Notes: a model not told the origin generated them from the letters alone. A stretch of DNA of 64,000 bases from Saprospiraceae bacterium (GCA_958295895.1 CATQHI010000002.1:1-64000); one strand, 5' to 3'. Counted from the stretch's first letter, positions 33,703 to 43,405 are shown. Program-made: numbers and translations.

Positions 33703-35199
33703 TTATTCGGCCCACCAGAGGGGGGTGAGTTTGTTGTCCGGTCCGCCGTTTAGGGCTACGGCGGCGGTGACGCTACCGGAGTTGAGGCTGTACTCGGATT
33801 CGGGGTAGCGCAGGCGGGTGGGCACCTTGCCGTCGTTTTCCATCACGGCGCGGGGGTCCGGGGCGGGTAATACGGGGTAGCCCGTGCGGCGGTACTCGGT
33901 CCAGGCCTCGATGCCCTGACTGAAGAGCGCCTTCCACTTTTCGGTGATGATTTGCTGTTTGGTGACGCCGTTCTTCACCAAGTAGCTAGCCGGCATATCA
34001 AGGCCGTACTGACTGAAGCTGGCGCGGACCCCGGCCTCCAGATAGGCGACGGCATCCAGTCCGCCCGCATAGTCACCATCCAGGGCCGCTTCGGCTAGGA
34101 TAAAATTAATCTCGGCCAGGGTGATGAGTGGGACCGGGGTAGTCTCGCCCAAGAAATACTCCCCGGGCCGGCTGGCGGTCGTGAAATAAGCCACCGCATC
34201 GCCCTCGGGTAGTCCGTTGGGGGCACCGGCGTACTTACCCACGCGGTCACCGGCCTGGGCCACCTTCGCGTAGACCGTGAGGCGTTCGTCGGTCGCATTG
34301 CCTTCGGCGTCGGTCATGGCATCAATCAGGGTGGTACTGATCGACCAGTCCTCGCGGCTGCTGAAGACCATCACCTCGTGCCAGGTATTGTTGTTGTTGT
34401 CACTCTGGCGGGAGGTGGGCGTGAAGAAAAGGGCGTTGTCCAGGCCAGTCACGATGGGATACCGCGCGGGGTCACCCATGATCTCGGCGAATACGGCGTG
34501 ACTCTCCGCGGGTGCTTTGGCGGCCTGCCGGTTGGCCAGTCGCAACCGTAGGCTATTGGCAAAACGCTGCCACTGCACGATATCGCTACCGAACAGGATG
34601 TCCTTATCGATCGCGGGGCCGGCGGGGTCGAGCTGCTCGGCGGCCGTCTTGAGGTTGGCGAGTAGGCCGGCGTACACCTCGGCCTGCGGCGTGTAGGTTG
34701 GGGCCAGGTTACCGTCGCTCGACCCCGTGAGTGCCTGCGTGTAGGGGATGGCCCCCCAGGTATCGGTCAGGATGGAGTACACGTACTCGCGCACGATCAG
34801 TGCGGCGGCGGCGTAGTTGGGGTTGTAGTACCGGCTGTCGGGATCGCCCGTGCGTTCGATCACCGACTGTAGGTTCACCAGGCTCTCAGTATAGAAGCCG
34901 TCCCAGGTACCGTTGCGCAGGGTGGCGGCGGGGTTATAGGTATCCCCCTCGTTGACGTACTGGTTGCGGGCGAAGTACTGCATCCAGAGCATGCCGCCGT
35001 CGAGGTTCAGCCGTTCGTTACGGGTGCGGTGGCCGTGGATCCGGTCGACGGCCTCCCGCACGGCGAAGGGGAATATCGTGGCGGGCGGCACGAGTTCCGG
35101 CTCGTTGGGGTTGGCGTTTAGCTCCTCGAATCCATCGGCGCAGGCGGTGGTGAGGAAGAGGAGGCACAGCAGGGGGGACAAGAGGTATAGTGCTTTCAT
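33703..35199 (-). CDS. susD: SusD/RagB-family outer-membrane lipoprotein
   Basis: The 498-residue protein begins with a lipoprotein signal (CLLFLTTACADGFEELNANP, Cys20) and has the SusD-like-2 layout: RNQYVNEGDTYNPAATLRNG, a TPR-like helical region around LIVREYVYSILTDTWGAIPYTQ and a C-terminal EKWKALFSQGIEAWTEYRRTG. SusD caps the SusC channel and binds its substrate. The GAIPYTQAL and WKALFSQG type is frequent in peptide- or non-glycan-related pairs. The start codon is 33 bases after the susC stop. Confidence 0.95.
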   Translation of the reverse strand: MKALYLLSPLLCLLFLTTACADGFEELNANPNEPELVPPATIFPFAVREAVDRIHGHRTRNERLNLDGGMLWMQYFARNQYVNEGDTYNPAATLRNGTWDGFYTESLVNLQSVIERTGDPDSRYYNPNYAAAALIVREYVYSILTDTWGAIPYTQALTGSSDGNLAPTYTPQAEVYAGLLANLKTAAEQLDPAGPAIDKDILFGSDIVQWQRFANSLRLRLANRQAAKAPAESHAVFAEIMGDPARYPIVTGLDNALFFTPTSRQSDNNNNTWHEVMVFSSREDWSISTTLIDAMTDAEGNATDERLTVYAKVAQAGDRVGKYAGAPNGLPEGDAVAYFTTASRPGEYFLGETTPVPLITLAEINFILAEAALDGDYAGGLDAVAYLEAGVRASFSQYGLDMPASYLVKNGVTKQQIITEKWKALFSQGIEAWTEYRRTGYPVLPAPDPRAVMENDGKVPTRLRYPESEYSLNSGSVTAAVALNGGPDNKLTPLWWAE

Positions 35200-35210
35200 G
35201 TGATTTTCTT

Positions 35211-35226
35211 GCGGGGACGCAGGTGC
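35211..35226 (-). repeat. GC-rich dispersed motif copy between susC and susD
   Basis: Minus strand TGCACCTGCGTCCCCGC, placed between the susC stop and the susD start, same orientation as both genes. Confidence 0.45.
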
Positions 35227-35232
35227 AGAAGC

Positions 35233-38200
35233 TTAGAGCGTCAGATTGAGGTTCAGGCCGAAGCTGCGGGTGCTGGGAATGGTGGTATAGTTGAGTGCGC
35301 CCTGTAGGTTACCACCGTAGCTATTGAACTCGGGGTCGACCTGGCTGTGGTTGCTATAGAGCATGGCCAGGTTGCGGCCAATGATGCCGATGCTGGCAGC
35401 GCGCAGGAAGGAGATACGATCAACCAGGGTGGTCGGTAGGGAGAAGGAGATGCCGGCCTCGCGTAGCTTGACGTAGCTGGCGTCGAAGATGGCCCCCTCG
35501 TTGGCGTAGCGTACGCTGAGTGCACCGACCACGTCGCGGGTGGGTCCGACCACGTCATTGACGACGTAGTTGGGGGCCTCTTCGGTACCGATGTTGCGGG
35601 CACCGAGACCGATGACACCTTCCTCGCGGCCCACGGCGGTCATCGCGTAGACGCCGGTCTGCATCCCCAGGGAGGAGCTCTCCTCGGCGATGTTGCCACC
35701 GATGCGGGCATCGATGAGAAAGTTGGCGCTGAAGGCCCCGATGCGGAAGTTGTTGCGGATGCCGCCGATCCAGTCGGGCGAGACGTTGCCGAGTACCTTC
35801 AGGTCGGGGTCCTTGAGGGGAATACCGTCCTGGAAGATGATCTGCCCGGCCAGGGGCCCGTCCGGTACCCGGGCAAAGCCACTACCGAATAGGGTGCCGA
35901 AGGGCTGCCCCACCCGGGCCTCGAGGCTGAGTCCGCGCCGGGTGGTAAGCTGGATGGTCTCTAGTTTGTTGCCACTCTCGTCGGTGTAGAGCTCCAGTAC
36001 GGTGTTATTGTTTTTAGCGTAGTTGATGGCTACATCCCAGCCGAATTTGGGTAGATCGACGACCGCGCCGGTGAGCACTACCTCGACGCCGCGGTTGCGC
36101 ACCTTACCGGCGTTGATGAGCTTGCTCTCGTAGCCCGTAGCGCGGCTGACGGCGATGTTGATGATCTGGTCCTCGGTGGTCTGTTCGTAGGCGGTCACGT
36201 CCAGACCGATGCGGCCGTTGAGGAAGCGCAGGTCCAGACCGGCCTCCTTGCCGGTGGTGCGCTCGGGGCGCAGGTCGGAGCTGGCGATCACGGGTTGCTC
36301 GCTGAAGAGCGGGGTGGTGGCATTCCAGGGTACTTCAGAGCGGTAGGTCTGCCGCAGGCGATAGGGATCGGTATCGGAACCCACCTGCGCCCAGCCGGCG
36401 CGCACCTTGGCGTAGCTCAGGATGGGGCTGCTGATCCTGATGGCATCGGTAAGGACGCCGCTCAGGCTGACCGAGGGGTAGAAATAGCTGTTGTTGGCGG
36501 CGGGCAGGGTGCTCGACCAGTCGTTGCGGGCGGTGACGTCGAGGTAGAGGAAGCTCTTGTAGCCGAAGCTGGCCGCGCCGAAGAAGCTGTTCACCTCTTT
36601 TTCCTCGATGCGGCTCAGGTTGGTATTCTGGCTGGCGTTGTTGCTTACGTTGTACAGCCCATTGATGGTGGCATCGTTGACGCCGATGTAGTTGCGCTTG
36701 TAGTAGTTGCTGCGGTGGTTGCCGCCGAACTGAGCGTTGACGCTGAGGTTCTCGCCGAAGTAGTTGTTGTAAGTAAGGATAAAGTCCAGGTTGGTTTCCT
36801 GACGGCGTAGTACGTCCTCCTCGAAGGCCTGCGTAAGTTCCGTGCCGCTTTTAATACGCTCGTTGCGGGTGACGGCACGGCGGGTGTCCGTCCAGAGGTC
36901 GGTACCACCCCGTACCATGAGGCTGAGGGAGGGTAGAAAGTCGTAGGTAAAGGCCACGTTGCCCAGCAGGCGGTCCTTTTCGTTGGCGTTGGTGAGGTAG
37001 CGCTGCTCGTAGAAGCGGTTGCTGGCAAAGCTGTGTTGCCAGTTGGCGTAGGGGTACACGTCGCCGTCGCGCACGATGTGTACGTCCATATACTGCTCGT
37101 AGTTACGCAGCCGTCCCCAGTCGTCGTGGCGGTGGTGCCAGGTGCCCAGCTCCCAGAGGGCGGGCTGCTGGCGGTTATCGGAGCCGGATTTGATGTACTC
37201 GCTACTGACGCGTACGCTCAGTTTGGGGGCTAGCTTCTGGTCGAGGTTGAGGCGGAAGTTGTCGCGCTGGTAGTCGTTGTTGTACATCAGCCCCTTGGTA
37301 TCGACGTGGCCGAAGCTGAAGCGGAAATTACCGTTGCCGTAGTTATTGGAAATACTCAGGGTGTTGTTGCTCGTCTTACCGGTATCCCAGAAATTGCTCC
37401 AGCTGTCGGGGGCGGGCACCAGGGGGGCTACCTCCGTACCGGTCCACCACTGACGCACCAGGCGGCCGTCCATGGCCCCCCCCCAGCTTTCGTCGACGCC
37501 AGCCGTACCGACCAGCGGGGCGTCAGGGTATACGGCGCGAAATTGCTCCACGGCCAGGGGGTCGATAATGCCGCCGTTACGGCCGTCGGCGTACCAGGTC
37601 ACCCCGCCCGTACCGCCGCCGTAAATGTTTTGGAACTGGGGGGTGACAAAGGGGTTCTCGATGGAGTAGCTGCCGGCGTAGTTAATGGTCAGGCCGTCGG
37701 CGCCGCGGCCACTCTTGGTGGTGACGAGGATGACGCCGTTGGCCGCCCGGCTACCGTAGAGAGCCGCGGCGTTGGCCCCCTTTAGGACGGTGAGGGATTC
37801 GATGTTATCGGGGCTGATCTCGGAAATACCGCCACCGTAGACGTTATTGTCGACCGCCCCGTCGATGGGCGCGGCGAAGTCGCCCTCCATCGGCACGCCG
37901 TCAATGACGTACAGCGGCTGGTTGTTGCCGAGTACCGAGGAGTTGCCGCGGATGGTGACCTGGGAGCCGCCCCCGGGCACGTTGGCGGCGGTGACCTGTA
38001 GGCCGGCTACCTTACCGGAAAGCCCGTTGACCACATTGGTACTCCGGGTTTGCTGGAGCGCCTCCCCCTGTAGGTCCTGTACGGCGTAGCCCAGGGATTT
38101 CTTCTCGCGCTTCACGCCAAGTGCCGTCACGACTACCTCATCGAGATCGAGGGGCGATTCCTCGAGCGTAATGGCAAACTGCGTTTCAGTGCCTACCTGT

Positions 38201-38442
38201 AGAGTCAAGCTCTGGTAACCGGTGTAGGTGACCAGCAGCTCGTCGACTCCATCGGGTAGGGTAAGTATGAAGGTGCCGTCAAAATCCGTAACCGTACCTG
38301 CTGTTGTGCCCTGGCCCATAACGGTGGCACCGATCAGCGGACCTTCCGTATCGGCTACGGTGCCGGAGATCGTCCGACCCTGAGCCAAGAGACCGATCGT
38401 TGCAAGTAGAAAGACGCCTGAGGATAGTAGACTTGTTTTCAT
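35233..38442 (-). CDS. susC: SusC/RagA-family TonB-linked outer-membrane transporter
   Basis: The 1069-residue protein has a signal peptide, a carboxypeptidase-like regulatory domain (TISGTVADTEGPLIGATVMG, GTVTDFDGTFILTLP), the RagA/SusC plug (LYVIDGVPMEGD, ALYGSRAANGVILVTTKSG) and a 22-strand barrel ending FGLNLNLTL. It imports substrate across the outer membrane, powered by TonB. No carbohydrate-active enzyme lies in the operon; instead a periplasmic aminotransferase and an AEC permease follow, which argues against a polysaccharide substrate. The 250 bases upstream show no clear promoter box. Confidence 0.96.
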   Translation of the reverse strand: MKTSLLSSGVFLLATIGLLAQGRTISGTVADTEGPLIGATVMGQGTTAGTVTDFDGTFILTLPDGVDELLVTYTGYQSLTLQVGTETQFAITLEESPLDLDEVVVTALGVKREKKSLGYAVQDLQGEALQQTRSTNVVNGLSGKVAGLQVTAANVPGGGSQVTIRGNSSVLGNNQPLYVIDGVPMEGDFAAPIDGAVDNNVYGGGISEISPDNIESLTVLKGANAAALYGSRAANGVILVTTKSGRGADGLTINYAGSYSIENPFVTPQFQNIYGGGTGGVTWYADGRNGGIIDPLAVEQFRAVYPDAPLVGTAGVDESWGGAMDGRLVRQWWTGTEVAPLVPAPDSWSNFWDTGKTSNNTLSISNNYGNGNFRFSFGHVDTKGLMYNNDYQRDNFRLNLDQKLAPKLSVRVSSEYIKSGSDNRQQPALWELGTWHHRHDDWGRLRNYEQYMDVHIVRDGDVYPYANWQHSFASNRFYEQRYLTNANEKDRLLGNVAFTYDFLPSLSLMVRGGTDLWTDTRRAVTRNERIKSGTELTQAFEEDVLRRQETNLDFILTYNNYFGENLSVNAQFGGNHRSNYYKRNYIGVNDATINGLYNVSNNASQNTNLSRIEEKEVNSFFGAASFGYKSFLYLDVTARNDWSSTLPAANNSYFYPSVSLSGVLTDAIRISSPILSYAKVRAGWAQVGSDTDPYRLRQTYRSEVPWNATTPLFSEQPVIASSDLRPERTTGKEAGLDLRFLNGRIGLDVTAYEQTTEDQIINIAVSRATGYESKLINAGKVRNRGVEVVLTGAVVDLPKFGWDVAINYAKNNNTVLELYTDESGNKLETIQLTTRRGLSLEARVGQPFGTLFGSGFARVPDGPLAGQIIFQDGIPLKDPDLKVLGNVSPDWIGGIRNNFRIGAFSANFLIDARIGGNIAEESSSLGMQTGVYAMTAVGREEGVIGLGARNIGTEEAPNYVVNDVVGPTRDVVGALSVRYANEGAIFDASYVKLREAGISFSLPTTLVDRISFLRAASIGIIGRNLAMLYSNHSQVDPEFNSYGGNLQGALNYTTIPSTRSFGLNLNLTL

Positions 38443-38695
38443 ATGGTAGTGAGGTTAATCCGGAGGGGGCCGGTGAAACGATGCTCCAAATTTCACTCAC
38501 GGCCGAGCGCGCATTCAAATCACAAAGCAGACAATTCTGTGGTGGCTTAACTTTTCGTTTGTTGCCAATGATGGAGAGTATTAGTCGGATGAGATCATCC
38601 CGCCCGCCTAGAATCTGTACAGTTGGAACCCAACTTTCCGCATATATTCACCACAGCGACGCGTATCGGAAATTCTACTAAGCTCCCATTCTGTT

Positions 38696-40165
38696 ATGGC
38701 ATACGCCAAAAAAGAGCTGCTTTTAGAGCTCATTGCCAGTCTCGATAGCTCGGAAAAGCGATTCTTCACCCGCCAGGTGAACCTGTTGGGATCGGGTGAG
38801 ACGGATAAATTCTACCGTCTTTTTCGCCACCTGAGCGGCGGAGGAAGCCTCGACGACCCCGCCCTGACGGAGCTCCTGGACCTCACCGGTCCCACCCAGC
38901 TGACTAATCTGCAGCGCCACCTCTACGGCCGCATCCTGGACGCCCTACGCCTCCAGCACCGCCACCGCGACCCCAGCGTACAGGTGCGCGAGCAGATCGA
39001 TCATGCAAACCTGCTCTACGACCGGGGGCTGTACCTCCATGCCCTCAAGATCCTGTCGCGCGCCAAGGAACTCGCCTATACGCACCACCTCGACCTACAC
39101 CACCTCCTTATCATCGACTTCGAAAAGACGATCGAGAGCCGGCACATCACCCGGGCCAGTGCCGAGCGCATGACCTCGCTGACTACGGAGAGCCGCCGGC
39201 GGCAGGAGGTGATGGGCAGCACCGTGCGGCAGAGCAATCTTCAGCTAGTGCTACAGCGCCACTTCATTCAGCACGGGCACGTGGGTAGTGCCGCCGAGGC
39301 CAGACGGTTTTACCAGTTGTACCACCACTACTTCAGCGATCCGGTGCTGCCGAGTGCTACCTATATGGAGCGCATCCTGGGCCACCAGTGCCGTTTTTGG
39401 TACCACTACAATCAGCTACAACTCGAGGCGGCCGCTCACCACGGGGCGCAGTGGACGGCTATCATCGAGGCCCGCAGGGAGCTACGGGAGCGTGAGATCA
39501 ACTACTATATCAAGGGCATGGACCGCCGCCTTCTGATTGCCTTTTTCCGCTCTGCCAGCGAGGAGCACCGTACCGTACATACTACCCTAGCCCGTTTCAT
39601 CGACGCGCAGCGCAGTACGCAGCAACAGCGCAACTCCCAGTTGATGGCCGGGGTGGTGCTGCTGCGTGCCGAGATCAATCAATGGCTCCTCGATCCACCC
39701 CGCACCTGCGGCCCCGCCCACCTGCTCGCCCTGGCCGAACGCATCGAAACGGCGGGGGGCGTGGACCGACACAAGCAGCTCGTGCTGTACTACAAACTAG
39801 CCGCGGTGTGTGTACTGCAGCGCAGCTTCCAACCCGCCCTGGACTACCTGCAACCCATTCTGAACGAGGGCAAGCCGCTACGGCACGACCTGATCGTGTA
39901 CGCTAGGCTGCTACAACTGTGGTGCCATTTGCAGCTGGGCCACCGTGAGTTCGTAGGCTACGGGCTCAATAATCTGGCGCGCTACCTGGGCCGCATTGCC
40001 TACCCCAGTAGCTACCCCGGCATGCTGCTGCAGCTGCTCCGGGGGCTGCTACGCGGAGACGGAAGGACCGCCTGGACACAACTGGAGCGCCACCTGGAGC
40101 CGCTGCGGGAGGGCGTGTTTCACATCCGGGAGTTGCGGTACCTAGATATCACGCGCTTCAAGTGA
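38696..40165 (+). CDS. Helical-repeat protein of unknown function
   Basis: The 489-residue protein is almost wholly alpha-helical, with no signal peptide and no membrane segment. It begins MAYAKKELLLELIASLDSSE, then KRFFTRQVNLLG and an RHLYGRILDALRLQHRHRDP region. Helix pairs such as GLYLHALKILSRAKELAY and SFQPALDYLQPILNEGKPL look like TPR repeats. I know of similar conserved hypothetical proteins in Saprospiria but no function. It is 60 bases upstream of the sodium symporter gene. Confidence 0.7.
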   Translation: MAYAKKELLLELIASLDSSEKRFFTRQVNLLGSGETDKFYRLFRHLSGGGSLDDPALTELLDLTGPTQLTNLQRHLYGRILDALRLQHRHRDPSVQVREQIDHANLLYDRGLYLHALKILSRAKELAYTHHLDLHHLLIIDFEKTIESRHITRASAERMTSLTTESRRRQEVMGSTVRQSNLQLVLQRHFIQHGHVGSAAEARRFYQLYHHYFSDPVLPSATYMERILGHQCRFWYHYNQLQLEAAAHHGAQWTAIIEARRELREREINYYIKGMDRRLLIAFFRSASEEHRTVHTTLARFIDAQRSTQQQRNSQLMAGVVLLRAEINQWLLDPPRTCGPAHLLALAERIETAGGVDRHKQLVLYYKLAAVCVLQRSFQPALDYLQPILNEGKPLRHDLIVYARLLQLWCHLQLGHREFVGYGLNNLARYLGRIAYPSSYPGMLLQLLRGLLRGDGRTAWTQLERHLEPLREGVFHIRELRYLDITRFK

Positions 40166-40225
40166 CCGGGCGGGGCTATATTGCCGCGCTTTGCACGTGC
40201 TTGCATCATTCACTAAAGTCAGATC

Positions 40226-42157
40226 ATGGAGTTGGGTCAATTGGGAACGATCGATACGATCATTTTTGCGGTGTACATCGTGGCGGTTATCGCCTTCGGG
40301 GTGTGGATCGCTAACCGGGAGAAGACCGATACAGCCAGCGATTACTTCCTGGCCAGCCGCAGTCTGCCCTGGTGGGCGGTGGGCGGCTCGCTGATCGCCT
40401 CCAATATTTCGGCCGAGCAGATCATCGGCATGAATGGCTCGGGCTTCGAGCTGGGGCTGGCCATCGCGACCTACGAGCTGATGGCGGCCATCACGCTGAT
40501 CCTGGTGGCGAAGTTCTTTCTACCGGTCTTTCTAAAGAAGGAGATCTACACCATGCCCCAGTTCCTGGAGGAGCGCTATAACGGCACGGTGCGTACGATC
40601 ATGAGCGTGTTCTGGATCGCGCTCTTCGTGTTCGTCAACATCGCTACGGTGCTCTACCTCGGGGCGCTGGCCATCGAGACGCTGCTGGGGGTAGACCTGG
40701 TATACGGTATCATCGGACTGGTCCTGTACTCGGCCTCCTTCTCCATCTTCGGCGGACTCAAGGCGGTAGTGTGGACCGACGTGGTGCAGGTGGTGGTACT
40801 GATGGTAGGCGGTACGGTGGCCGCCTACGGCATCCTGGAGGTGGTGGGAGACGGTAGCGTCTTTGCCGGCATCGAGAACCTCTACAATACCCTACCCGAC
40901 CACTTCGAGATGCTCTTCGAGCCGCGGGATACGTACCTGGACGTAGCTAACGCCCACGAGCTTTCGACTGGCTTTACGCCGGATGGCGATCCTACGCAAC
41001 TGCAGCCCGGGGATGAGATGAAGTCTTCCTTCCAGCTGCTACCCGGCATGGCGCTGCTCTTCGGAGGGATGTGGATCGTGAACAGCTACTACTGGGGCAA
41101 CAATCAGTACATCATCCAGCGTGCCCTGGCGGCTAAGGACCTGCCGGAGGCGCAGCGGGGCGTGGCCTTTGCGGCCTTCATGAAGCTCTTTATTCCCTTC
41201 TTTGCCGTACTGCCCGGCATCGCGGCCTGGTACCTGCTGCGCGATCAGGACCCCGCCAACCTGCCCATCACGAAGGCCGACCAGGCCTTTCCCTGGGTAC
41301 TGGCCAACTACGTCGGCGTCGGCTTCAAGGGGCTCACCTTTGCGGCCCTGGTGGCGGCCATCGGCTCCTCGATCAGCTCGATGGTTAACTCGACCTCGAC
41401 GATCTTCACGATGGACATTTACAACAAGTTCATCAATCCCACGGCTTCGCAGGGCTCGCAGGTGCGGATGGGTCAGATTTCGGCAGCCGTGGCGCTGCTG
41501 GTCGGTGCAGCCGTGGCCCCGGCGCTGGCCAATGCGGGGCAGGTATTCCAGGTGATCCAGGAGTACACGGGCTTCATCAGTCCGGGGGTACTCACCGTCT
41601 TTGTCTTCGGTTTCTTCTACCGGCGGGGTACCGCACAGGCAGCACTGGTGGTGGTACTTTCCTCCGTACCCCTCTCCTGGGCCTTCCAGCAGTTGATGCC
41701 CGACCTACCCTTCCTGGACCGTATGGCCTTCATTTTCCTGATCTCGGCCGCGCTGATGGTGATCGTAAGTGCGCTGACGGGTAAGAATGAGAAGCAGCGG
41801 GTAGCCGAACGGACGCTTCGGGGTGGCTACGGGGAGCAGGAAAAGCGGGACCTGGCCGGCAAGCTGATCAAAGATGTGAAACTGCGTAATGGCCTCAGTA
41901 TTGCCGTGATCGGTATCGGGATGGCTACGGGGGTTCGTCTGTTAGTACAGCCCGTGCCCGGGGTGCCGATGAGCATGGGCATCATCTTCGTCGTGCTGTC
42001 GCTGGTCGTGATCGGGTTGCTGTACACCGATAAGTCGGCCGATGACTATAAGGCGATTGACCTGGACCCGGCGATGTTTCGGACGCGGATGGGTTTTAAT
42101 ATCGCTGCGGTGACGATTATTTTGATCCTGACTTTTGTGTATACTTTCCTGGCTTAG
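40226..42157 (+). CDS. Sodium/solute symporter (SSS family, SGLT-like)
   Basis: The 643-residue transporter has about 14 membrane helices and the SSS hallmarks: SDYFLASRSLPWWAVGGSLI, ASNISAEQIIGMNGSGFELG and, in helix 8, AIGSSISSMVNSTSTIFTMD. The closeness to the SGLT/VcSGLT group suggests a sugar substrate, but the family also takes up amino acids and other solutes. The insertion between helices (LPDHFEMLFEPRDTYLDVAN) is in the expected place. A TATATTGC sequence 50 bases upstream is one base off the promoter consensus. Confidence 0.92.
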   Translation: MELGQLGTIDTIIFAVYIVAVIAFGVWIANREKTDTASDYFLASRSLPWWAVGGSLIASNISAEQIIGMNGSGFELGLAIATYELMAAITLILVAKFFLPVFLKKEIYTMPQFLEERYNGTVRTIMSVFWIALFVFVNIATVLYLGALAIETLLGVDLVYGIIGLVLYSASFSIFGGLKAVVWTDVVQVVVLMVGGTVAAYGILEVVGDGSVFAGIENLYNTLPDHFEMLFEPRDTYLDVANAHELSTGFTPDGDPTQLQPGDEMKSSFQLLPGMALLFGGMWIVNSYYWGNNQYIIQRALAAKDLPEAQRGVAFAAFMKLFIPFFAVLPGIAAWYLLRDQDPANLPITKADQAFPWVLANYVGVGFKGLTFAALVAAIGSSISSMVNSTSTIFTMDIYNKFINPTASQGSQVRMGQISAAVALLVGAAVAPALANAGQVFQVIQEYTGFISPGVLTVFVFGFFYRRGTAQAALVVVLSSVPLSWAFQQLMPDLPFLDRMAFIFLISAALMVIVSALTGKNEKQRVAERTLRGGYGEQEKRDLAGKLIKDVKLRNGLSIAVIGIGMATGVRLLVQPVPGVPMSMGIIFVVLSLVVIGLLYTDKSADDYKAIDLDPAMFRTRMGFNIAAVTIILILTFVYTFLA

Positions 42158-42176
42158 AAGGGGATAATAAAAGCGG

Positions 42177-42280
42177 CAGAGGGCTCACCACAGAGCGGCC
42201 TGCGGCCTATACAAAGGGTTTCACAGAGTCTGCGGACGCTACAGGGAGGGCACAGACGTACTGGCACCTAGCGGTGCCAG
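42177..42280. repeat. Hairpin-bearing repeat, copy 2
   Basis: AGAGGGCTCACCACAGAG (about 42178-42195) matches the core of copy 1 in 17 of 18 bases. It is followed by GGCC-TGC-GGCC (42197-42207) and CTGGCACC-TAGC-GGTGCCAG (42261-42280). The hairpins sit in the same order as in copy 1, the tetraloop TAGC is identical, and the stems differ by paired changes. It lies between the convergent ends of the symporter and secG. Confidence 0.7.
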
Positions 42281-42303
42281 GGTGTAGCATCTGGTGGGAA
42301 TTA

Positions 42304-42570
42304 CTACTGGAAGTTAGCGTCGAGGATGGGGCCGGAACCGACGGAGGTCACCGCCAGGGCGGTGAGAATGCAGAGGGTGAAGAGCGCGATGGCCAGTCCC
42401 CAGGTGACCTTTTCGATGACGTCGGTGGATTTGGAGGCACCGAGCATCTGGTTGGCCTGCCCGCCGCCGAAGGTGGAGTCGATGCCGCCACCCTTAGGGT
42501 TCTGGATGAGCACGACGAGCATAAGCAGTAGGCAGACGACGCCGGTCAGGATGGTGAGCAGATTGACCAT
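42304..42570 (-). CDS. secG: Preprotein translocase subunit SecG
   Basis: The 88-residue protein has two membrane helices (ILTGVVCLLLMLVVLI, ITWGLAIALFTLCILTALA-like) and the SecG signature LIQNPKGGGIDSTFGGGQAN. SecG supports protein export through SecYE. Its start codon lies almost directly after the stop of the upstream gene, so both are translated from one mRNA. Confidence 0.95.
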   Translation of the reverse strand: MVNLLTILTGVVCLLLMLVVLIQNPKGGGIDSTFGGGQANQMLGASKSTDVIEKVTWGLAIALFTLCILTALAVTSVGSGPILDANFQ

Positions 42571-42571
42571 G

Positions 42572-43405
42572 TTAGAATTTTTCCTTCAGTTCTTTAATGC
42601 GGGCGGCAAAGATCGCCTTTTTCTCCGGATAAAGCAACTGCAATCGCTCGTACATCCGCATGGCGTGCCCGTATTGCTCCTGACGTACCAATAGATCGGC
42701 GAGGGTTTCGCTGACGGCGGGCTCCGCCGCGGACCGCTGCTGTCCCGGCCCATCGGTGCCAGGAGTAGCTTGCTGCCGTAGCCGTTCGAGCCGCGACCGC
42801 AGGGGTGGGGGTTGCCCGTAGCGACGTACGATGGGTAGGAAGTGAGCAAGTGCCTGGGGGCCGGGGGGCTCGTGCTCCCTGCTGTCCGACACACTTCCAC
42901 TCCGTGGCGGGAGCGGGCGGGGCGGCAAAGACTCGCTGAAGGCAGCAGCGGTGTCTACCCACTGAACTAAGCTAGCTGGTTGCCGGGGGGTAAGCGCTGG
43001 TGGTGGAACTGGGGCCGGTGGGGCGGGAGCGGGCGGGGGGGGAGTGGCTACGGCAATCTCGTTGAGCCGGGAGGGGAGCTCCTCGGTGTCGGCCACCACC
43101 GGTAGGGGGGCGAGCTCCAGTTCCTCGAGGGCGATTAGTTCTAGGGTGTCGCCGATTTCGTCAGCCTGCAGATCCAGCCGCTGTAGGAGGTTGTACAGGT
43201 GGGGCCGATCGAAGGTAGCTGCGGCAAACTGACTTAGGTACTGTCCGAGTTTGGGGTGCTGCTCGCGCCGGGCCTTCAGTAAAACCAGTAGATGCAGATT
43301 GGGAAAGTACGGATACTGCTCGGTGAGCCGTTCGAGCTCCGCGAAGGGGGTGCTGGCCAGCAGCTCCGGTTGCTCCAGGTAGCGAAGGAAATCGTGGGCG
43401 TCCAT
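42572..43405 (-). CDS. Conserved helical/proline-rich protein upstream of secG
   Basis: The product has 277 residues from the ATG at 43403-43405. The N-terminal 110 residues are helical with a tetratricopeptide look (LERLTEQYPYFPNLHLLVLL), a long Pro/Ala linker follows (about 125-195), and the end again is TPR-like (LADLLVRQEQYGHAMRMYERLQLLYPEKKAIFAARI). No signal peptide. A helical protein before secG is a usual Bacteroidota arrangement, but I know no function. A longer start 34 codons upstream is possible. Confidence 0.65.
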   Translation of the reverse strand: MDAHDFLRYLEQPELLASTPFAELERLTEQYPYFPNLHLLVLLKARREQHPKLGQYLSQFAAATFDRPHLYNLLQRLDLQADEIGDTLELIALEELELAPLPVVADTEELPSRLNEIAVATPPPPAPAPPAPVPPPALTPRQPASLVQWVDTAAAFSESLPPRPLPPRSGSVSDSREHEPPGPQALAHFLPIVRRYGQPPPLRSRLERLRQQATPGTDGPGQQRSAAEPAVSETLADLLVRQEQYGHAMRMYERLQLLYPEKKAIFAARIKELKEKF

